DNA of 64,000 bases from Pirellulales bacterium (GCA_028279215.1 JANQOF010000054.1:174811-238810); one strand, 5' to 3'. Positions 1-10,125 are shown, counted from the stretch's first letter. Notes: a model not told the origin generated them from the sequence alone. A program made the numbers and translations.

Positions 1-338
1 AGCGTGGCCACAACGCCAGACACCCCAGTTTCCGGATCCATTCGGCATTATATAGCTCTAAAGCGCGTTCCCGGCGGGATATGGGCAGTAGTTTCCCTAT
101 TTATTTTTCGTAGTTCTGCCGTTTTTGGGAAGGCCAAAACCGATTGCGCCGCATGGGTGATGAGACTCGGCAGCACAAGGCGAATTACCCTCATGTTCCG
201 ACCACTCTACGAGCTACCAGAACGGAAGCAGCTAGCACCCCCCACGGCAGTCGGGATGCCATTTGGTATCATCGTGCACGTTGCCGCACTCCAATAGGTG
301 CTCCAACTTCCCACGCGATTCCAGCGAGTTGCTTCAAG
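1..338. other. Left-edge non-coding stretch upstream of tyrA
   Basis: I see no convincing gene here. Open frames exist, but their translations are Arg/Ser-rich and resemble no family I know. An AT-rich patch near 48-58 (ATTATATAG) could be a -10 element for the tyrA-purL-purQ run, but I found no good -35 partner. Confidence 0.4.
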
Positions 339-1175
339 ATGCCCGCCTTCGAACAGGTTGTGATAGTTGGAGTTGGCTTGCTGGGGGGGTCGATTGGTCT
401 GGCGGTAAAAGAGCGGCAGGTGGCCGGCGAGGTGATTGGCATCGGTCGCAATCAGGCGAGGCTGGACGAGGCGATCCGGCGTGAGATTATCGACCGCGCG
501 ACCACCGACTTGAGAGCCGGTGTCCAGCAGGCAGACTTGGTTGTCGTTTGCACGCCCGTTGAGTTAGTCAGCGAGACGGCGAAAGACGTGCTGCGGGCTG
601 CGCCAGCGAATTGCCTGGTCACCGATGTCGGCAGCACGAAGCAAGCGATTGTCGACGCCCTGTCCGATTGGGCAATGCAGTTTGTCGGCAGCCATCCCTT
701 GGCAGGCGATCATCGGTCGGGCGCGGAGTTTGCCCGCGGCGGCCTGTTGGAAGGCAAAATGGTTGTGGTGACTCCTACGCCTCAAACGAATCCAACGACC
801 GAGGAGCGAATCGGTGGGTTTTGGAGTGCTCTCGGCGCGAATGTGGTGACGCTCGCGGCCGACGAACATGACGCGGCCGTCGCGGTTACGAGCCACTTGC
901 CCCACGCAGTGGCTTCGGCGCTCGCGGCAACGATGCCGAAGTCGATGCTGCCCCTCGCTGCCACTGGCTTTGCGGACACCACTCGGGTTGCGGCCGCCGA
1001 TCCGCAATTGTGGCGACAGATTTTCTTGACCAATCGCGAGCAGGTATTGGCGGCGATCGACGATTTCGACCATCACTTGGCGGCGCTACGCGACGCACTG
1101 GCGGCGGGCGACGAACAACAACTCGAACAACTGCTCGCTGAAGGGAAACAGATACGCGATGCTTTGGGAAATTGA
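339..1175 (+). CDS. tyrA: Prephenate dehydrogenase
   Basis: This enzyme oxidatively decarboxylates prephenate to 4-hydroxyphenylpyruvate in tyrosine biosynthesis, in the cytoplasm. The protein is 278 residues. It opens with a Rossmann dinucleotide-binding loop ([13 protein letters not shown], residues about 9-21). A family-typical [15 protein letters not shown] block lies near residue 115, and a helical dimerisation domain follows. There is no C-terminal ACT domain, so direct tyrosine feedback through such a domain is not expected. I chose the ATG at 339 because the Rossmann strand begins directly after it. The frame is open back to 144, but that extension has no family character. The 3' end overlaps purL by 17 bases, so the two are probably co-transcribed and translationally coupled. 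Confidence 0.9.
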   Translation: MPAFEQVVIVGVGLLGGSIGLAVKERQVAGEVIGIGRNQARLDEAIRREIIDRATTDLRAGVQQADLVVVCTPVELVSETAKDVLRAAPANCLVTDVGSTKQAIVDALSDWAMQFVGSHPLAGDHRSGAEFARGGLLEGKMVVVTPTPQTNPTTEERIGGFWSALGANVVTLAADEHDAAVAVTSHLPHAVASALAATMPKSMLPLAATGFADTTRVAAADPQLWRQIFLTNREQVLAAIDDFDHHLAALRDALAAGDEQQLEQLLAEGKQIRDALGN

Positions 1176-4074
1176 TGTGGTGCCGCTGCGCGCCGAACTC
1201 GACCAACCGGCGCGACGACTTCTTCGCGATGCCGCCCACTACGGAATGGCAGAGAGCTTCGTTGTCGCGTCTGCTCGTGTCTTCTTGCTCGAAGGCCACC
1301 ATCTATCGGCGTCTGACGCGCAGCGGATTGCCAACGAGTTGTTGGCCGATCGCGTCGTGGAACGCGCCGTCGTAGCACAAGTGGGCGAAGGGGTTCTTAG
1401 CGCTCCGCCAGAGTGGATCGATGCCTCGCACTTGGCGCATGTGTTGCCGAAGCCTGGTGTGATGGATCCCGTCGCGCTCAGCACGCAAACGGCGATCGTC
1501 GACTTGGGGATCGAGCCGCCGCTGGTGCGAACGTGCCACAAGTACTGGTTTGGTGGAATCGAGTCCGAAACGGTCGCCGACCTGGGCAACCGATTCTTGG
1601 CAAACGACGCGATCGAGCAACTCGTTGTTGGCCCGCTTGTGGTGGATCACTTGGACGTGGGGCGGCCCTATACGTTTGATCTCAAGACGGTTGATCTCGA
1701 CGCGCTGGACGACGATGGACTGGTACAACTGAGCCGTGAGGGCCAACTCTATCTGCAACTCGCCGAGATGCAGACGATTCAACGGTACTTTCGCGAGTTG
1801 GGAAGAAAACCGACCGACGTCGAACTCGAAACGTTGGCCCAAACCTGGAGCGAACACTGCAGCCACAAGACTCTGGCGGGGCGAATCCACTACCAAGGGC
1901 CAGATGGCGAGCGGCAGTTCGACAACATGCTTAAGGAGACGATCTTTGCCGCCACCCAGCAATTGCGGCAGAAGTGGGGTCCGGGCGATTGGTGCGTGAG
2001 CGTATTCTCCGACAATGCTGGCGTGGTCACCTTCAACGACGCAAACCATGTGGCCTTTAAGGTCGAGACACACAATCACCCCTCGGCCCTTGAACCCTAC
2101 GGCGGCGCGAATACTGGGCTGGGCGGCGTGATTCGCGATATCTTGGGCACAGGTTTGGGCGCCGAACCGGTCTGCAGCACTGACGTATTCTGCTTTGCCC
2201 CGCCCGATATGCCTGCCGATTCGCTTCCACCCGGCGTGCTTCAGCCGCGACGTGTAATGCAAGGCGTGGTCGAAGGCGTCCGCGACTACGGAAATCGCAT
2301 GGGTATCCCCACGGTGAACGGCGCCGTCTACTTCGACGAGCGGTATCTTGGCAACCCGTTGGTGTATTGCGGCAACGTGGGTGTACTTCCTTGCGACAAA
2401 GCCTTCGGCGCGCCGCAGCCGGGTGACCATATCGTCGCCATTGGCGGCCGCACGGGGCGCGACGGAATCCACGGCGCTACCTTTTCTAGTGCGGAACTGA
2501 CCAGCGAAAGCGAAGAACTATCGGGCGGAGCCGTACAGATCGGTAACGCCATCGAAGAGAAGATGGTGCAAGACGTGTTGCTTCAAGCTCGCGATCGCGG
2601 ACTCTTCACCGCGGTAACCGACTGCGGGGCGGGCGGATTTAGTAGCGCCGTTGGCGAGATGGGCGAAGAAATTGGTGCGGAGGTTTGGCTCGAGCGAGCA
2701 CCGCTCAAGTACGAAGGCCTGTCGTACACCGAGATTTGGATCTCCGAAGCGCAAGAGCGGATGGTGTTGTCGGTGCCCGATGCCAACTGGCCGGAGCTTC
2801 AAGCGATGTGCGATGCCGAAGGCGTCGAAGCGACGATCATCGGCACGTTCGCGCCAACCGGTAGGTTGGTGTTGAAGTACCACGGAGAAGTAGTAGGCGA
2901 TCTGGCAATGGCTATGCTGCACGACGGTCGCCCGCCGGTCGTTCGCCAGGCCCAGTACGCGCCGCCTGAAGTCAAGCCGTTCGACGTTCCTGACCTAGCC
3001 GACTACACTCACGACTTGTTGAGCATTCTCGGTTCGCTGAACGTGGCCAGCAAACACTGGATCATTCGCCAATATGACCACGAGGTGAAATCGGGTAGCG
3101 TGGTGAAACCGTTGGTCGGCAAGCTGAGCGATGGCCCGAGCGACGCAGCCGTTGTTCGCCCTGTGCTCACCAGCGAGCGTGCTCTCGTGGTCGCATGTGG
3201 CATGAACCCGCGCTACGGCGATTTCGACACCTATCACATGGCCGCCAGCGCCATCGACGAAGCGGTTCGCAACTGCGTGGCCGTTGGCGCCGATCCTACT
3301 AAGATCGCCATTCTCGACAACTTCTGTTGGGGCGATTGCGAAAAACCAGAGACACTCGGTTCGCTCGTTCGCGCAGCGATCGCTTGCCACGACATGTCGG
3401 TGGCGCTCGAAACACCTTTCATCAGCGGCAAGGACAGCTTGAACAACGAGTTCAGTTATGTCGACGCCGACGGCGCACGGCAAACGATTGTGATTCCTCC
3501 GTCGTTGTTGATTAGCGCCATGGGACAGATGGACCGTGCCGATCAGGCCGTGACTATGGACTTGAAGCACCCGGGGAACCCGTTGTACCTGGTTGGCTCG
3601 ACGAAGAATGAGCTCGGTGGTTCGCACTTTGCGATGGTCAACCAACTGTCGGGCGGCCGCGTGCCACAAGTCGATTCCGTCGTGGCGCGTCGCACGTTTG
3701 CCGCGATGCACACCGCGATTTCCTCCGGCACGGTGGCTGCCTGCCACGACCTCTGCGAGGGTGGGCTTGCCTGTGCGGCTGCCGAGATGGCGTTTGCCGG
3801 TGGGCTTGGCGCGGACCTCACCCTGAACGGAATCGAAGTCGACAGTGGCGGCGTCGTGGCCAAGTTGTTCAGCGAGTCGAACACGCGTTTCCTGGTGGAG
3901 GTTCGCGCGGAACGAGCCGATGATTTCGAGCAGTCACTCGCCGGTGTTGCCCGCGTGCCGATTGGTCAGGTGTCGGCCGGTGATCGGCTCGTCATCACAA
4001 GCGAATCGACGCGGGTGATCGACGCTGGCATCGACGAGTTGAGGCACGCCTGGCTGACTCCACTCGATTGGTAA
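1159..4074 (+). CDS. purL: Phosphoribosylformylglycinamidine synthase, synthetase subunit with PurS-like N-terminus
   Basis: This is the ATP-dependent amidation step of purine synthesis (FGAR to FGAM), using ammonia delivered by PurQ. The protein is 971 residues. The first 80 or so resemble PurS in strand/helix pattern, including an ANELLAD element near residue 60, which suggests that PurS is fused here. PurL hallmarks follow: [10 protein letters not shown] (about 230-240), [18 protein letters not shown] (about 303-320), two AIR-synthase-type halves, and a C-terminal [20 protein letters not shown] block. It is longer than small PurL (about 740) and shorter than the single-chain enzyme (about 1300). 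It overlaps tyrA by 17 bases and is followed after 71 bases by purQ. I found no separate purS nearby. Confidence 0.93.
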   Translation: MLWEIDVVPLRAELDQPARRLLRDAAHYGMAESFVVASARVFLLEGHHLSASDAQRIANELLADRVVERAVVAQVGEGVLSAPPEWIDASHLAHVLPKPGVMDPVALSTQTAIVDLGIEPPLVRTCHKYWFGGIESETVADLGNRFLANDAIEQLVVGPLVVDHLDVGRPYTFDLKTVDLDALDDDGLVQLSREGQLYLQLAEMQTIQRYFRELGRKPTDVELETLAQTWSEHCSHKTLAGRIHYQGPDGERQFDNMLKETIFAATQQLRQKWGPGDWCVSVFSDNAGVVTFNDANHVAFKVETHNHPSALEPYGGANTGLGGVIRDILGTGLGAEPVCSTDVFCFAPPDMPADSLPPGVLQPRRVMQGVVEGVRDYGNRMGIPTVNGAVYFDERYLGNPLVYCGNVGVLPCDKAFGAPQPGDHIVAIGGRTGRDGIHGATFSSAELTSESEELSGGAVQIGNAIEEKMVQDVLLQARDRGLFTAVTDCGAGGFSSAVGEMGEEIGAEVWLERAPLKYEGLSYTEIWISEAQERMVLSVPDANWPELQAMCDAEGVEATIIGTFAPTGRLVLKYHGEVVGDLAMAMLHDGRPPVVRQAQYAPPEVKPFDVPDLADYTHDLLSILGSLNVASKHWIIRQYDHEVKSGSVVKPLVGKLSDGPSDAAVVRPVLTSERALVVACGMNPRYGDFDTYHMAASAIDEAVRNCVAVGADPTKIAILDNFCWGDCEKPETLGSLVRAAIACHDMSVALETPFISGKDSLNNEFSYVDADGARQTIVIPPSLLISAMGQMDRADQAVTMDLKHPGNPLYLVGSTKNELGGSHFAMVNQLSGGRVPQVDSVVARRTFAAMHTAISSGTVAACHDLCEGGLACAAAEMAFAGGLGADLTLNGIEVDSGGVVAKLFSESNTRFLVEVRAERADDFEQSLAGVARVPIGQVSAGDRLVITSESTRVIDAGIDELRHAWLTPLDW

Positions 4075-4145
4075 ACAACGTCTCCCGATATGCGCTTTCC
4101 CTAGTGTTTCGGTCATCTAACTAGCTTCCTTCGTCCCACATCGCC

Positions 4146-4943
4146 ATGTCTTCCCCCAGCGTATTGGTACTCCGTGCACCAGGCACCAACTGCGACAAGG
4201 AAACGGCATTCGCCTTCGAGCAATCAGGCGGCGAGGCCCAACTAGTGCATGTGGACGAGTTACTAAGTAGCAGCGAACTGCTGGCCAACCATCAAATCAT
4301 GTGTCTACCGGGTGGATTCAGCTATGGCGACGATATTGCCTCGGGGCGCATCCTGGGCAACAAGCTTCGCAAGCAGCTTGCCGAAAAGCTTATGGAGTTT
4401 CGCGACGCCGGCAAACTGGTTCTCGGCGTTTGCAACGGCTTTCAGGTGCTGATGAAGACGGGCCTGCTGGACGTCGACGACGAGGAAGGGCCGCAAGCGA
4501 CGTTGGCGTGGAACAACAGCGGCCGCTACGAGGCGCGGTGGGTCAAACTGCGTTCGCGGCCAGGCAACTGCGTTTTGCTGCAAGGCATCGACAGTATCGA
4601 GCTGCCTGTTGCCCATGCTGAAGGCAAATTCTTGGTTCGCGACCAATCGGCGCTCAACCAATTGGCGGCATCAGGGCGGCTTGTGTTGCAGTACACTTCG
4701 GCGCACGCATCCCCGGCGCATTCGCCTACCCTCAAACCTGCGATTGAATACCCGGCCAATCCTAACGGCGCGTCGGCCGACATTGCCGGTATCTGCGACG
4801 CGAGTGGCCGCGTGCTGGGCCTGATGCCCCACCCCGAGCGATTCATCTTCGCCCACCAGCATCCGACTTGGACGCGCCTTGGCACGACCGGTGTGGGCGA
4901 TGGATTGAAGTTGTTCAGGAATGCCGTGGCGTACTTCCGCTAG
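4146..4943 (+). CDS. purQ: Phosphoribosylformylglycinamidine synthase, glutaminase subunit
   Basis: This is a class I glutamine amidotransferase that hydrolyses glutamine and channels ammonia to PurL. The 265-residue protein begins with LVLRAPGTNCDKET. The nucleophile is Cys96 in LVLGVCNGFQ, and the catalytic His and Glu are in the C-terminal GLMPHPERF motif. It is somewhat longer than the usual 220-230 residues, as in PurQ proteins that partner with larger PurL forms. It lies 71 bases after purL on the same strand and is likely part of the same transcript. A 14-base sequence spanning the stop codon is duplicated directly after it. Confidence 0.93.
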   Translation: MSSPSVLVLRAPGTNCDKETAFAFEQSGGEAQLVHVDELLSSSELLANHQIMCLPGGFSYGDDIASGRILGNKLRKQLAEKLMEFRDAGKLVLGVCNGFQVLMKTGLLDVDDEEGPQATLAWNNSGRYEARWVKLRSRPGNCVLLQGIDSIELPVAHAEGKFLVRDQSALNQLAASGRLVLQYTSAHASPAHSPTLKPAIEYPANPNGASADIAGICDASGRVLGLMPHPERFIFAHQHPTWTRLGTTGVGDGLKLFRNAVAYFR

Positions 4944-4959
4944 AACGTACTTCCGCTAG
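4930..4959 (+). repeat. Tandem 14-bp duplication over the purQ stop codon
   Basis: CGTACTTCCGCTAG occurs at 4930-4943, where it includes the purQ TAG, and again at 4946-4959. The second copy runs into a small hairpin (CGCTA/TAGCG, 4954-4967). It looks like a recent short tandem duplication without effect on the protein. Confidence 0.75.
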
Positions 4960-5084
4960 CTTTAGCGATGTTGACGCCAACGAGTCAAATCTGGCAAGGG
5001 GTTGAAGCAGGCGAATCTGCATGATTCGTGGATGCAGGCCAACGTAGCCAGGTGCCGACATAGTAAGCCAGTACGCTACAGCTA

Positions 5085-5100
5085 GGCGAAGGGCGCTCTA
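5085..5100 (-). repeat. 16-bp sequence shared by two gene ends (copy 1)
   Basis: GGCGAAGGGCGCTCTA (plus strand) lies 17 bases beyond the stop of the minus-strand gene ending at 5118. The identical 16-mer occurs at 10110-10125, also at the 3' end of a minus-strand gene. Confidence 0.6.
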
Positions 5101-5117
5101 GCTGTTCACGACAAGCT

Positions 5118-7805
5118 TCATTCGGTTCGGTCGGTCTCGGTCCGTGTGGCCGTGCGCCGCGGACGAATCACTTCGCGCACCATCACGGCGTCGATATCGG
5201 CCGATGCGGGACCGGTCAACGCCAGGTTCAACTGCAACTGCCCGCTATCGTCGGCGGTGCGCACCATGCGAAACTGTCGCCAGCCGGTTGTCGCGGGGAT
5301 GCGTATGGCAAGTTGTTCGCCGCCCAGCGTATCGACAATCAACAATTCGCCGCGCTGGCTTCCGGTTTGCGTGGCAACGCGCGCCCATCCAGTGACTTCA
5401 AACACGCCGCCGGGAGTGACTGCCAGTCGTGGCGAGGTGATCCAAACCACAGGCTGCGGAGCGACATCGTGGGCCATCATTTCTCCAATTACTGCTCGGG
5501 AGTTGAGTCGCAGGCATGCGTTGCCGTGATAGGGCTCTTGAGGCGAAAGCTCCACGGCTGTGCTCACCTTCGCATCGGCGTAAGTGGCGTGCAACCAACC
5601 GGCGCTTACCGCAGTGTTCAGATCCTCAAAGTCGCCGCCGGCAAGCAGGTTAGGGCCTCGTGGCAGCCCGCGAATCGATTGTTCGATCGCTTGATGCGTT
5701 GGCAGTAGCTTCGGAACAAACTGCGTGGCCACGCTGCCGAATCCAGCAGATTGTTCGCCACTTCGAATGCGAGCCAACTCGGCCGCCGCGTCATATCGCA
5801 CTTGACTGGCCATGTGTGCTACGCGCGGATAATCGCGCGACGCCAAATACTGATCGACCTTCTGCACCTTCTGTTTGAGACCTTTCATGCGAGCCGTTTG
5901 TGCGCGATCGCTGAGATCGACAAGCTGGCTGCGAAGCGCTTCGAGTTGCGCGACTTCCGACGCGGCGAGTCCACGCGAGACTTGCGCCGCTTGCGCCGCA
6001 CTGCGACCGATACGCTTTTGGGCAACAGCGAGCGCCCGCGAATCGTCGGTCAACAGCACGAACCCTCCGGCAGCGAATTGGCCAAGTTGAACTCGGTAGC
6101 CGCCCGCAACGCGACCGCCCGATAGCGGAAGTAAACCGGCAGGGCTGTAGGAGTGAGCCTTTGCGGTCTCCGGCACGCCCGCAACGACCAGCGTCATTGC
6201 CGACGGTTGGGCGGTCAATGGTAACGCTTGCTGCGGGATGTAAGTCAGGTGCGATTGGCCCAATTGCCAGACCGTCGCGGCGGCCTCGGCGCCGGTGACT
6301 TCGGCGCTTGGCGTCCGCTTGCCGGAAACTAACCATGGCTCGATCAACGTCAGTTCACGGTTGAGTAACTGCAGTTCTTCGATCAACTGGCGGGTTTCAG
6401 GGTAGGTGCGGCCAAGTCGCTCCGGTGTGCGTACGACAAGTCCGCGAGCGCCCGCCGCCACGGTTTGCAACGCGGCATTGTGAATCTGATTGGGGTGGTG
6501 CCAGCCAAGATGGCGTGCCCGCGGAGCAAGCAGTTGGGCTTGGGTGGTTGCTTGTTCGCTCCAGCCTAACGACAGTTGCGTCCAAGGGGAGCAGCCCATG
6601 ATGCTGAGGGCTTGCTGTCGCAGCGGTGGTGTCGAGTCGTCGAGCGGTTGTTCGGCGGGGCGGACCAAGACATCGGCCAGACGGCCGAAGCGACGCGGCC
6701 GATCGGCGGCGCCCACCAGCACTGGCCTCCCAAGCGGGTCGGTACGCCGCACCTCGTCGACGGTCGAAGCGACTTGGTCCAACGCTGCACCGTTGTGGTC
6801 GAGACCAAGCGACCAGGCAAGCACGGTTTGCCAAATGCTGTCGACCGGTATCCTAGCAAGCTGATCCACGTTCGGCGGTGGGCAAACGACCCATAGCCGC
6901 GCAGCGCGGGCCGCGTGAAGTTGAGCCTCGGTGGCCGGTTTTTCAAGCCACACCGCGTTGAATCCCATCTCGGCGACGAAGTCGAACGGCTCGCCACGGT
7001 GCTGCAGAACTCGCGGTACAATCGGTACACCTGCCACGGCGATGGTGTTACCGTTTCGGCGGATTGCAACCGGCTCGAACGACTTGCGCTGCTGTGAGGA
7101 GCCCGTGCCAGGAGCCTGCAGCAACGGGCCTTCGACGGCGTCGCTCGACGTCGTGCCGTTGTTCGTCCCGTCCTTCGACAGTGTGGGCGATACGCCGACT
7201 ACCGTTAACTGATCGGTCTCCACCAGCGACTCGTTCGGATCACCCGGAACCACCAGCACCACGTGGCTCACATAGGCTTCGGCTACATCGACTTGAACTT
7301 TGGGATCGATGCTGATGAGCCTGGCCCTACGGCGGGCAAGCAGGGGGACATTCGTCAGCCGCAGGTTTTGCCACTGTCCAGGTTCCGAGTAACGAAGCCC
7401 GTGGACCATCGTGGAGACTGGTTTGCCAGTCGCCGGGTCATTCGTTCGCGGAAACACGATCTCAGCCGCCAACTGCACGCCTGGGCGATTGGCGCGGAGG
7501 ACCACTTCGATCGTCAATTCATCGAGGACAGGTAGATTGCCAACAGTTCGCTCTAACTGCGCCGCATAACCGGGCGGACAGAGCAACACCAGTCGCTCGG
7601 CCGAGGTGGGGCGATCTGCATGGGGTGCTTGAGTTCGCTGCTGTGCAAGCACACGCACCCCTGCGGCTGGTCGCACTCGCCACGTGGGCGACGGGCCATC
7701 GAACTGTTCGTCCAGCACGACATCGGCAGAAGTAGGCGCAGCCACTGCAACGATCAGAGCAACGGCCACCGCGGTGAGTCGACAAGTACGGCTTGCCCAG
7801 GACAT
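5118..7805 (-). CDS. Large secreted protein, glycoside-hydrolase-like core with C-terminal carbohydrate-binding-like domain
   Basis: The 895-residue protein starts with a clear signal peptide (RLTAVAVALIVAVAAPTSA). An N-terminal beta-rich segment (DEQFDG...) resembles jelly-roll domains. The middle part, with repeated short strand/helix units such as MGFNAVWLEKP, is reminiscent of a TIM-barrel hydrolase, but I could not identify catalytic residues. A helical, Arg/Gln-rich stretch follows. The C-terminal 150 or so residues (NLLAGGDFEDLN... ACLRLNS... DIDAVMVREV) match the general layout of CBM4/9-like domains. I chose the start at 7805 because the signal peptide follows directly; an upstream ATG at 7841 is possible. 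Function is not established. A 16-base sequence just after its stop codon recurs at 10110. Confidence 0.7.
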   Translation of the reverse strand: MSWASRTCRLTAVAVALIVAVAAPTSADVVLDEQFDGPSPTWRVRPAAGVRVLAQQRTQAPHADRPTSAERLVLLCPPGYAAQLERTVGNLPVLDELTIEVVLRANRPGVQLAAEIVFPRTNDPATGKPVSTMVHGLRYSEPGQWQNLRLTNVPLLARRRARLISIDPKVQVDVAEAYVSHVVLVVPGDPNESLVETDQLTVVGVSPTLSKDGTNNGTTSSDAVEGPLLQAPGTGSSQQRKSFEPVAIRRNGNTIAVAGVPIVPRVLQHRGEPFDFVAEMGFNAVWLEKPATEAQLHAARAARLWVVCPPPNVDQLARIPVDSIWQTVLAWSLGLDHNGAALDQVASTVDEVRRTDPLGRPVLVGAADRPRRFGRLADVLVRPAEQPLDDSTPPLRQQALSIMGCSPWTQLSLGWSEQATTQAQLLAPRARHLGWHHPNQIHNAALQTVAAGARGLVVRTPERLGRTYPETRQLIEELQLLNRELTLIEPWLVSGKRTPSAEVTGAEAAATVWQLGQSHLTYIPQQALPLTAQPSAMTLVVAGVPETAKAHSYSPAGLLPLSGGRVAGGYRVQLGQFAAGGFVLLTDDSRALAVAQKRIGRSAAQAAQVSRGLAASEVAQLEALRSQLVDLSDRAQTARMKGLKQKVQKVDQYLASRDYPRVAHMASQVRYDAAAELARIRSGEQSAGFGSVATQFVPKLLPTHQAIEQSIRGLPRGPNLLAGGDFEDLNTAVSAGWLHATYADAKVSTAVELSPQEPYHGNACLRLNSRAVIGEMMAHDVAPQPVVWITSPRLAVTPGGVFEVTGWARVATQTGSQRGELLIVDTLGGEQLAIRIPATTGWRQFRMVRTADDSGQLQLNLALTGPASADIDAVMVREVIRPRRTATRTETDRTE

Positions 7806-8128
7806 GAGTGGAGGAGTGTTGCTGGAAAGGACCACGGTCATTCGAGGCGAAGTGTCGACCAGCCTGATGCCAAAAGTCTACACGCCCCGCTGGCCGCCAC
7901 TTGGCGACGTAAGTCGAGTTTCTAGCAAGGTTTTCGCCGCTCCCCCAGGCCATTTTGATGCTCAAACGCCACATGTGGCCGTGGAGGTGCTTTCACCGCG
8001 CCAACCCGTTGATCGATCGTAAGTTGTTTGCTTATAATCGGTTGCGGGCGGTTCGAGCGGCCGTGGTGCGAAAAGGTGGCGCGCAGCGTGCATTAGTAGC
8101 AAGCATCCCCCAACCCCGGAGTTTGTCG
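7806..8128. other. Divergent intergenic region with one clear promoter
   Basis: This region separates the minus-strand secreted protein from the plus-strand coiled-coil gene. Apart from the promoter annotated at 8009-8038 I see nothing coding in it. Confidence 0.5.
8009..8038 (+). promoter_or_regulatory. Sigma70-like promoter for the 8129 gene
   Basis: TTGATC at 8009-8014 and a perfect TATAAT at 8033-8038 are separated by 18 bases. The element sits about 90 bases upstream of the ATG at 8129. Confidence 0.6.
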
Positions 8129-8410
8129 ATGCCCGATTTGCACACCAATTCGTCCCCTGCCAGCGAAGAAGTTCCCGCCGACGTTCGTCAACTTGCTGAG
8201 TTCATTCACGCATTGCCAGAGAACCACTCCGAGCAAATCCTGCCGGTGTTAGATCGAGTGCTGGAAAGCACCAAACGGCGCAGGCGGATTCTTACCTTGG
8301 TGCAAGACGCACTGGGCCAGCTTCGGCTCGACATGAAGTACCTGATGTTCGACCTCGAAGCGACGCGCCGCGAGCGGGATGAATACAAGGCCAAGTTGGA
8401 GAGCGAGTAG
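8129..8410 (+). CDS. Small conserved-looking helical protein
   Basis: This 93-residue soluble protein is dominated by charged helices. Its second half (ESTKRRRRILTLVQDALG... FDLEATRRERDEYKAKLES) should form a coiled coil. I recognise no named domain. The ATG at 8129 begins the plausible protein and lies downstream of a good promoter; the frame is open further upstream but would start before that promoter. It is followed after 206 bases by the kinase gene in the same direction. Function is unknown. Confidence 0.7.
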   Translation: MPDLHTNSSPASEEVPADVRQLAEFIHALPENHSEQILPVLDRVLESTKRRRRILTLVQDALGQLRLDMKYLMFDLEATRRERDEYKAKLESE

Positions 8411-8616
8411 CGTCGCGCCACGGCAATAACCAATATCTTGTCTGGTGCCGGCGAATAAAAACTGTGCCGCCATGCGACCCCTAAGTTAGGGCCACTTGCC
8501 GGTCGAACGCTCACGTCACCTGGTGGCGGAAATCGAGAGAAAACCACGGGACAGTGCCCACAGGTCCTGCGTTGCCATCGCGACGCTCCTGCGGCAATGG
8601 ATGAAGTTATCGCGTT

Positions 8617-10068
8617 ATGGCCACCGTCAATTCCGCGGATCAACTGGCACAACGCGCGATGGAGGCTGGGGTCCTCGATCATCGCGTGTTGCAGGCAGTG
8701 CGGGGGGAACTAGGAACCCGCACGGTGGATCTGCACACGCTTCAGCAAGAGCTTCTGCGTCGCAACCTGCTCACGCAATATCAGCTCGAACGCCTGACGA
8801 AGGGTTTGAAGACTGGCTTCTTCTACGGCGACTATAAGGTGCTCTACTGTGTGGGAGCGGGAACGTTCGCGCGCGTATTTCGTGCAGTGAACGTCAAGAA
8901 CAATCAAATCTACGCGGTGAAAGTGCTGCGAAACCGCTGGCTGGCGGAAGCGGATTCGTTTCGACGCGAAGGCGAACTTGGGGCATCGCTCAAGCACCCG
9001 AATATCGTTCCAATCCACGAAGTCGTATCGAAGCGCGACACACACTTCTTCGTGATGGACTTCATCGAAGGGCGTAACCTTCGCGAATTCACGCGAGTGC
9101 GCCGCGTTTTCGAGCCACTCGAGGCCGCCAACATCCTCGAGGGAATGATCGCCGGTTTGAACTACGCATTTCAGCAGGGCGTGACGCACCGTGATCTGAA
9201 AATGTCCAACGTCCTCGTATCAAGCGAAGGTGTAGCCAAATTGCTCGATTTCGGGCTCGCAGCGCTCGAAAGCGAAGCGGCAGGTGAAGCGGGTGTGAAG
9301 CGTACGGTTGAATACGCAGCACTCGAGCGAGCCACCGGAGTGCGAAAAGACGATACACGGAGCGACATCTTCTTTGCCGGTTGTATTTTCTATCACATGC
9401 TGGGTGGGCGTTCGCCTATTCCCGAAGGTCGGGATCGTGGCAAGCAAATGAGCAAGGCGACCTTCCAGAGCATACCGCCAATTCTGTCGGTGAACGCCGG
9501 TATTCCGCCGACGTTCGCCAAGGTGATCAACAAAGCGATTGAATTCGATCCCGCCAAACGGTACCAGACGCCTGCCGAGATGCTCACCGATCTGAAGATC
9601 GCTGCCAAACGGCTTGCCGAGCGCGGTGCCGACAAGCCAGCGAAAGCCGAACTGTCGAGCGACGAGGGCCTGGACGAAAACGGCGAACCGCGTCGGCTAA
9701 TGGTGGTCGAGGCCAACGTGAAAATGCAGGATTTGCTAAGAGGCCTGTTTAAGCAGAACGGATATCGTGTGCTAGTCGCTAGCGATCCCAATCGTGCAAT
9801 CGATCGATTCTACAACGACGTCAGCGCCGCGGAAGTCGTCCTGTTCAGCAGTGGGCACATTGGTCAACCGGCGCTTGAGGCGTTCAACCGCTTTGGCCAG
9901 GAACCCGGTACGCGCGAAATTCCGGCCATTCTGCTGTTAGACGAGCAGCATGGTAAGTGGGCAAGCGCCGCCGATATAGGCGAGCATCGAGTCGCCATCA
10001 CCATGCCGGTCAAACAAAAGCAGTTGCGCCAAGTGGTACAGCAAGTTCTTAGCCGCCAGGCGGTCTAG
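8617..10068 (+). CDS. Serine/threonine protein kinase with C-terminal receiver-like domain
   Basis: The 483-residue cytoplasmic protein has three parts. Residues 1-65 form a helical domain seen in planctomycete kinases (LTQYQLERLTKG). Residues 70-335 are a Hanks-type kinase: glycine loop GAGTFARVF, Lys102 in AVKVL, HRDLKMSN (catalytic loop, Asp193) and DFG at 211-213, so it should be active. Residues 361-480 fold like a response-regulator receiver (LMVVEANVKMQDLLRGLF... ), but the acidic pocket and the phospho-acceptor Asp are missing: the position after VVLF is Ser-Ser-Gly. It is therefore probably a pseudo-receiver used for protein contact, not phosphotransfer. There is no transmembrane segment. 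Substrates are unknown. Confidence 0.88.
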   Translation: MATVNSADQLAQRAMEAGVLDHRVLQAVRGELGTRTVDLHTLQQELLRRNLLTQYQLERLTKGLKTGFFYGDYKVLYCVGAGTFARVFRAVNVKNNQIYAVKVLRNRWLAEADSFRREGELGASLKHPNIVPIHEVVSKRDTHFFVMDFIEGRNLREFTRVRRVFEPLEAANILEGMIAGLNYAFQQGVTHRDLKMSNVLVSSEGVAKLLDFGLAALESEAAGEAGVKRTVEYAALERATGVRKDDTRSDIFFAGCIFYHMLGGRSPIPEGRDRGKQMSKATFQSIPPILSVNAGIPPTFAKVINKAIEFDPAKRYQTPAEMLTDLKIAAKRLAERGADKPAKAELSSDEGLDENGEPRRLMVVEANVKMQDLLRGLFKQNGYRVLVASDPNRAIDRFYNDVSAAEVVLFSSGHIGQPALEAFNRFGQEPGTREIPAILLLDEQHGKWASAADIGEHRVAITMPVKQKQLRQVVQQVLSRQAV

Positions 10069-10109
10069 CTGTCTGCCGCATCGTCGCGTTTGTACCTAAT
10101 GCTGACGAT

Positions 10110-10125
10110 GGCGAAGGGCGCTCTA
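10110..10125 (-). repeat. 16-bp sequence shared by two gene ends (copy 2)
   Basis: This is identical to 5085-5100. Here it includes the stop codon of the gene ending at 10123. Confidence 0.6.

Noticed and set aside
4..297. 97-codon frame at the left edge
   Set aside because: The translation is low in helix- or strand-forming pattern and matches nothing known; it lies where the tyrA promoter is expected.
1303..2472. Long open frame (389 codons) on the minus strand inside purL
   Set aside because: It is antisense to well-conserved purL and its translation is rich in Arg, His and Val without domain character; it is a codon-bias shadow.
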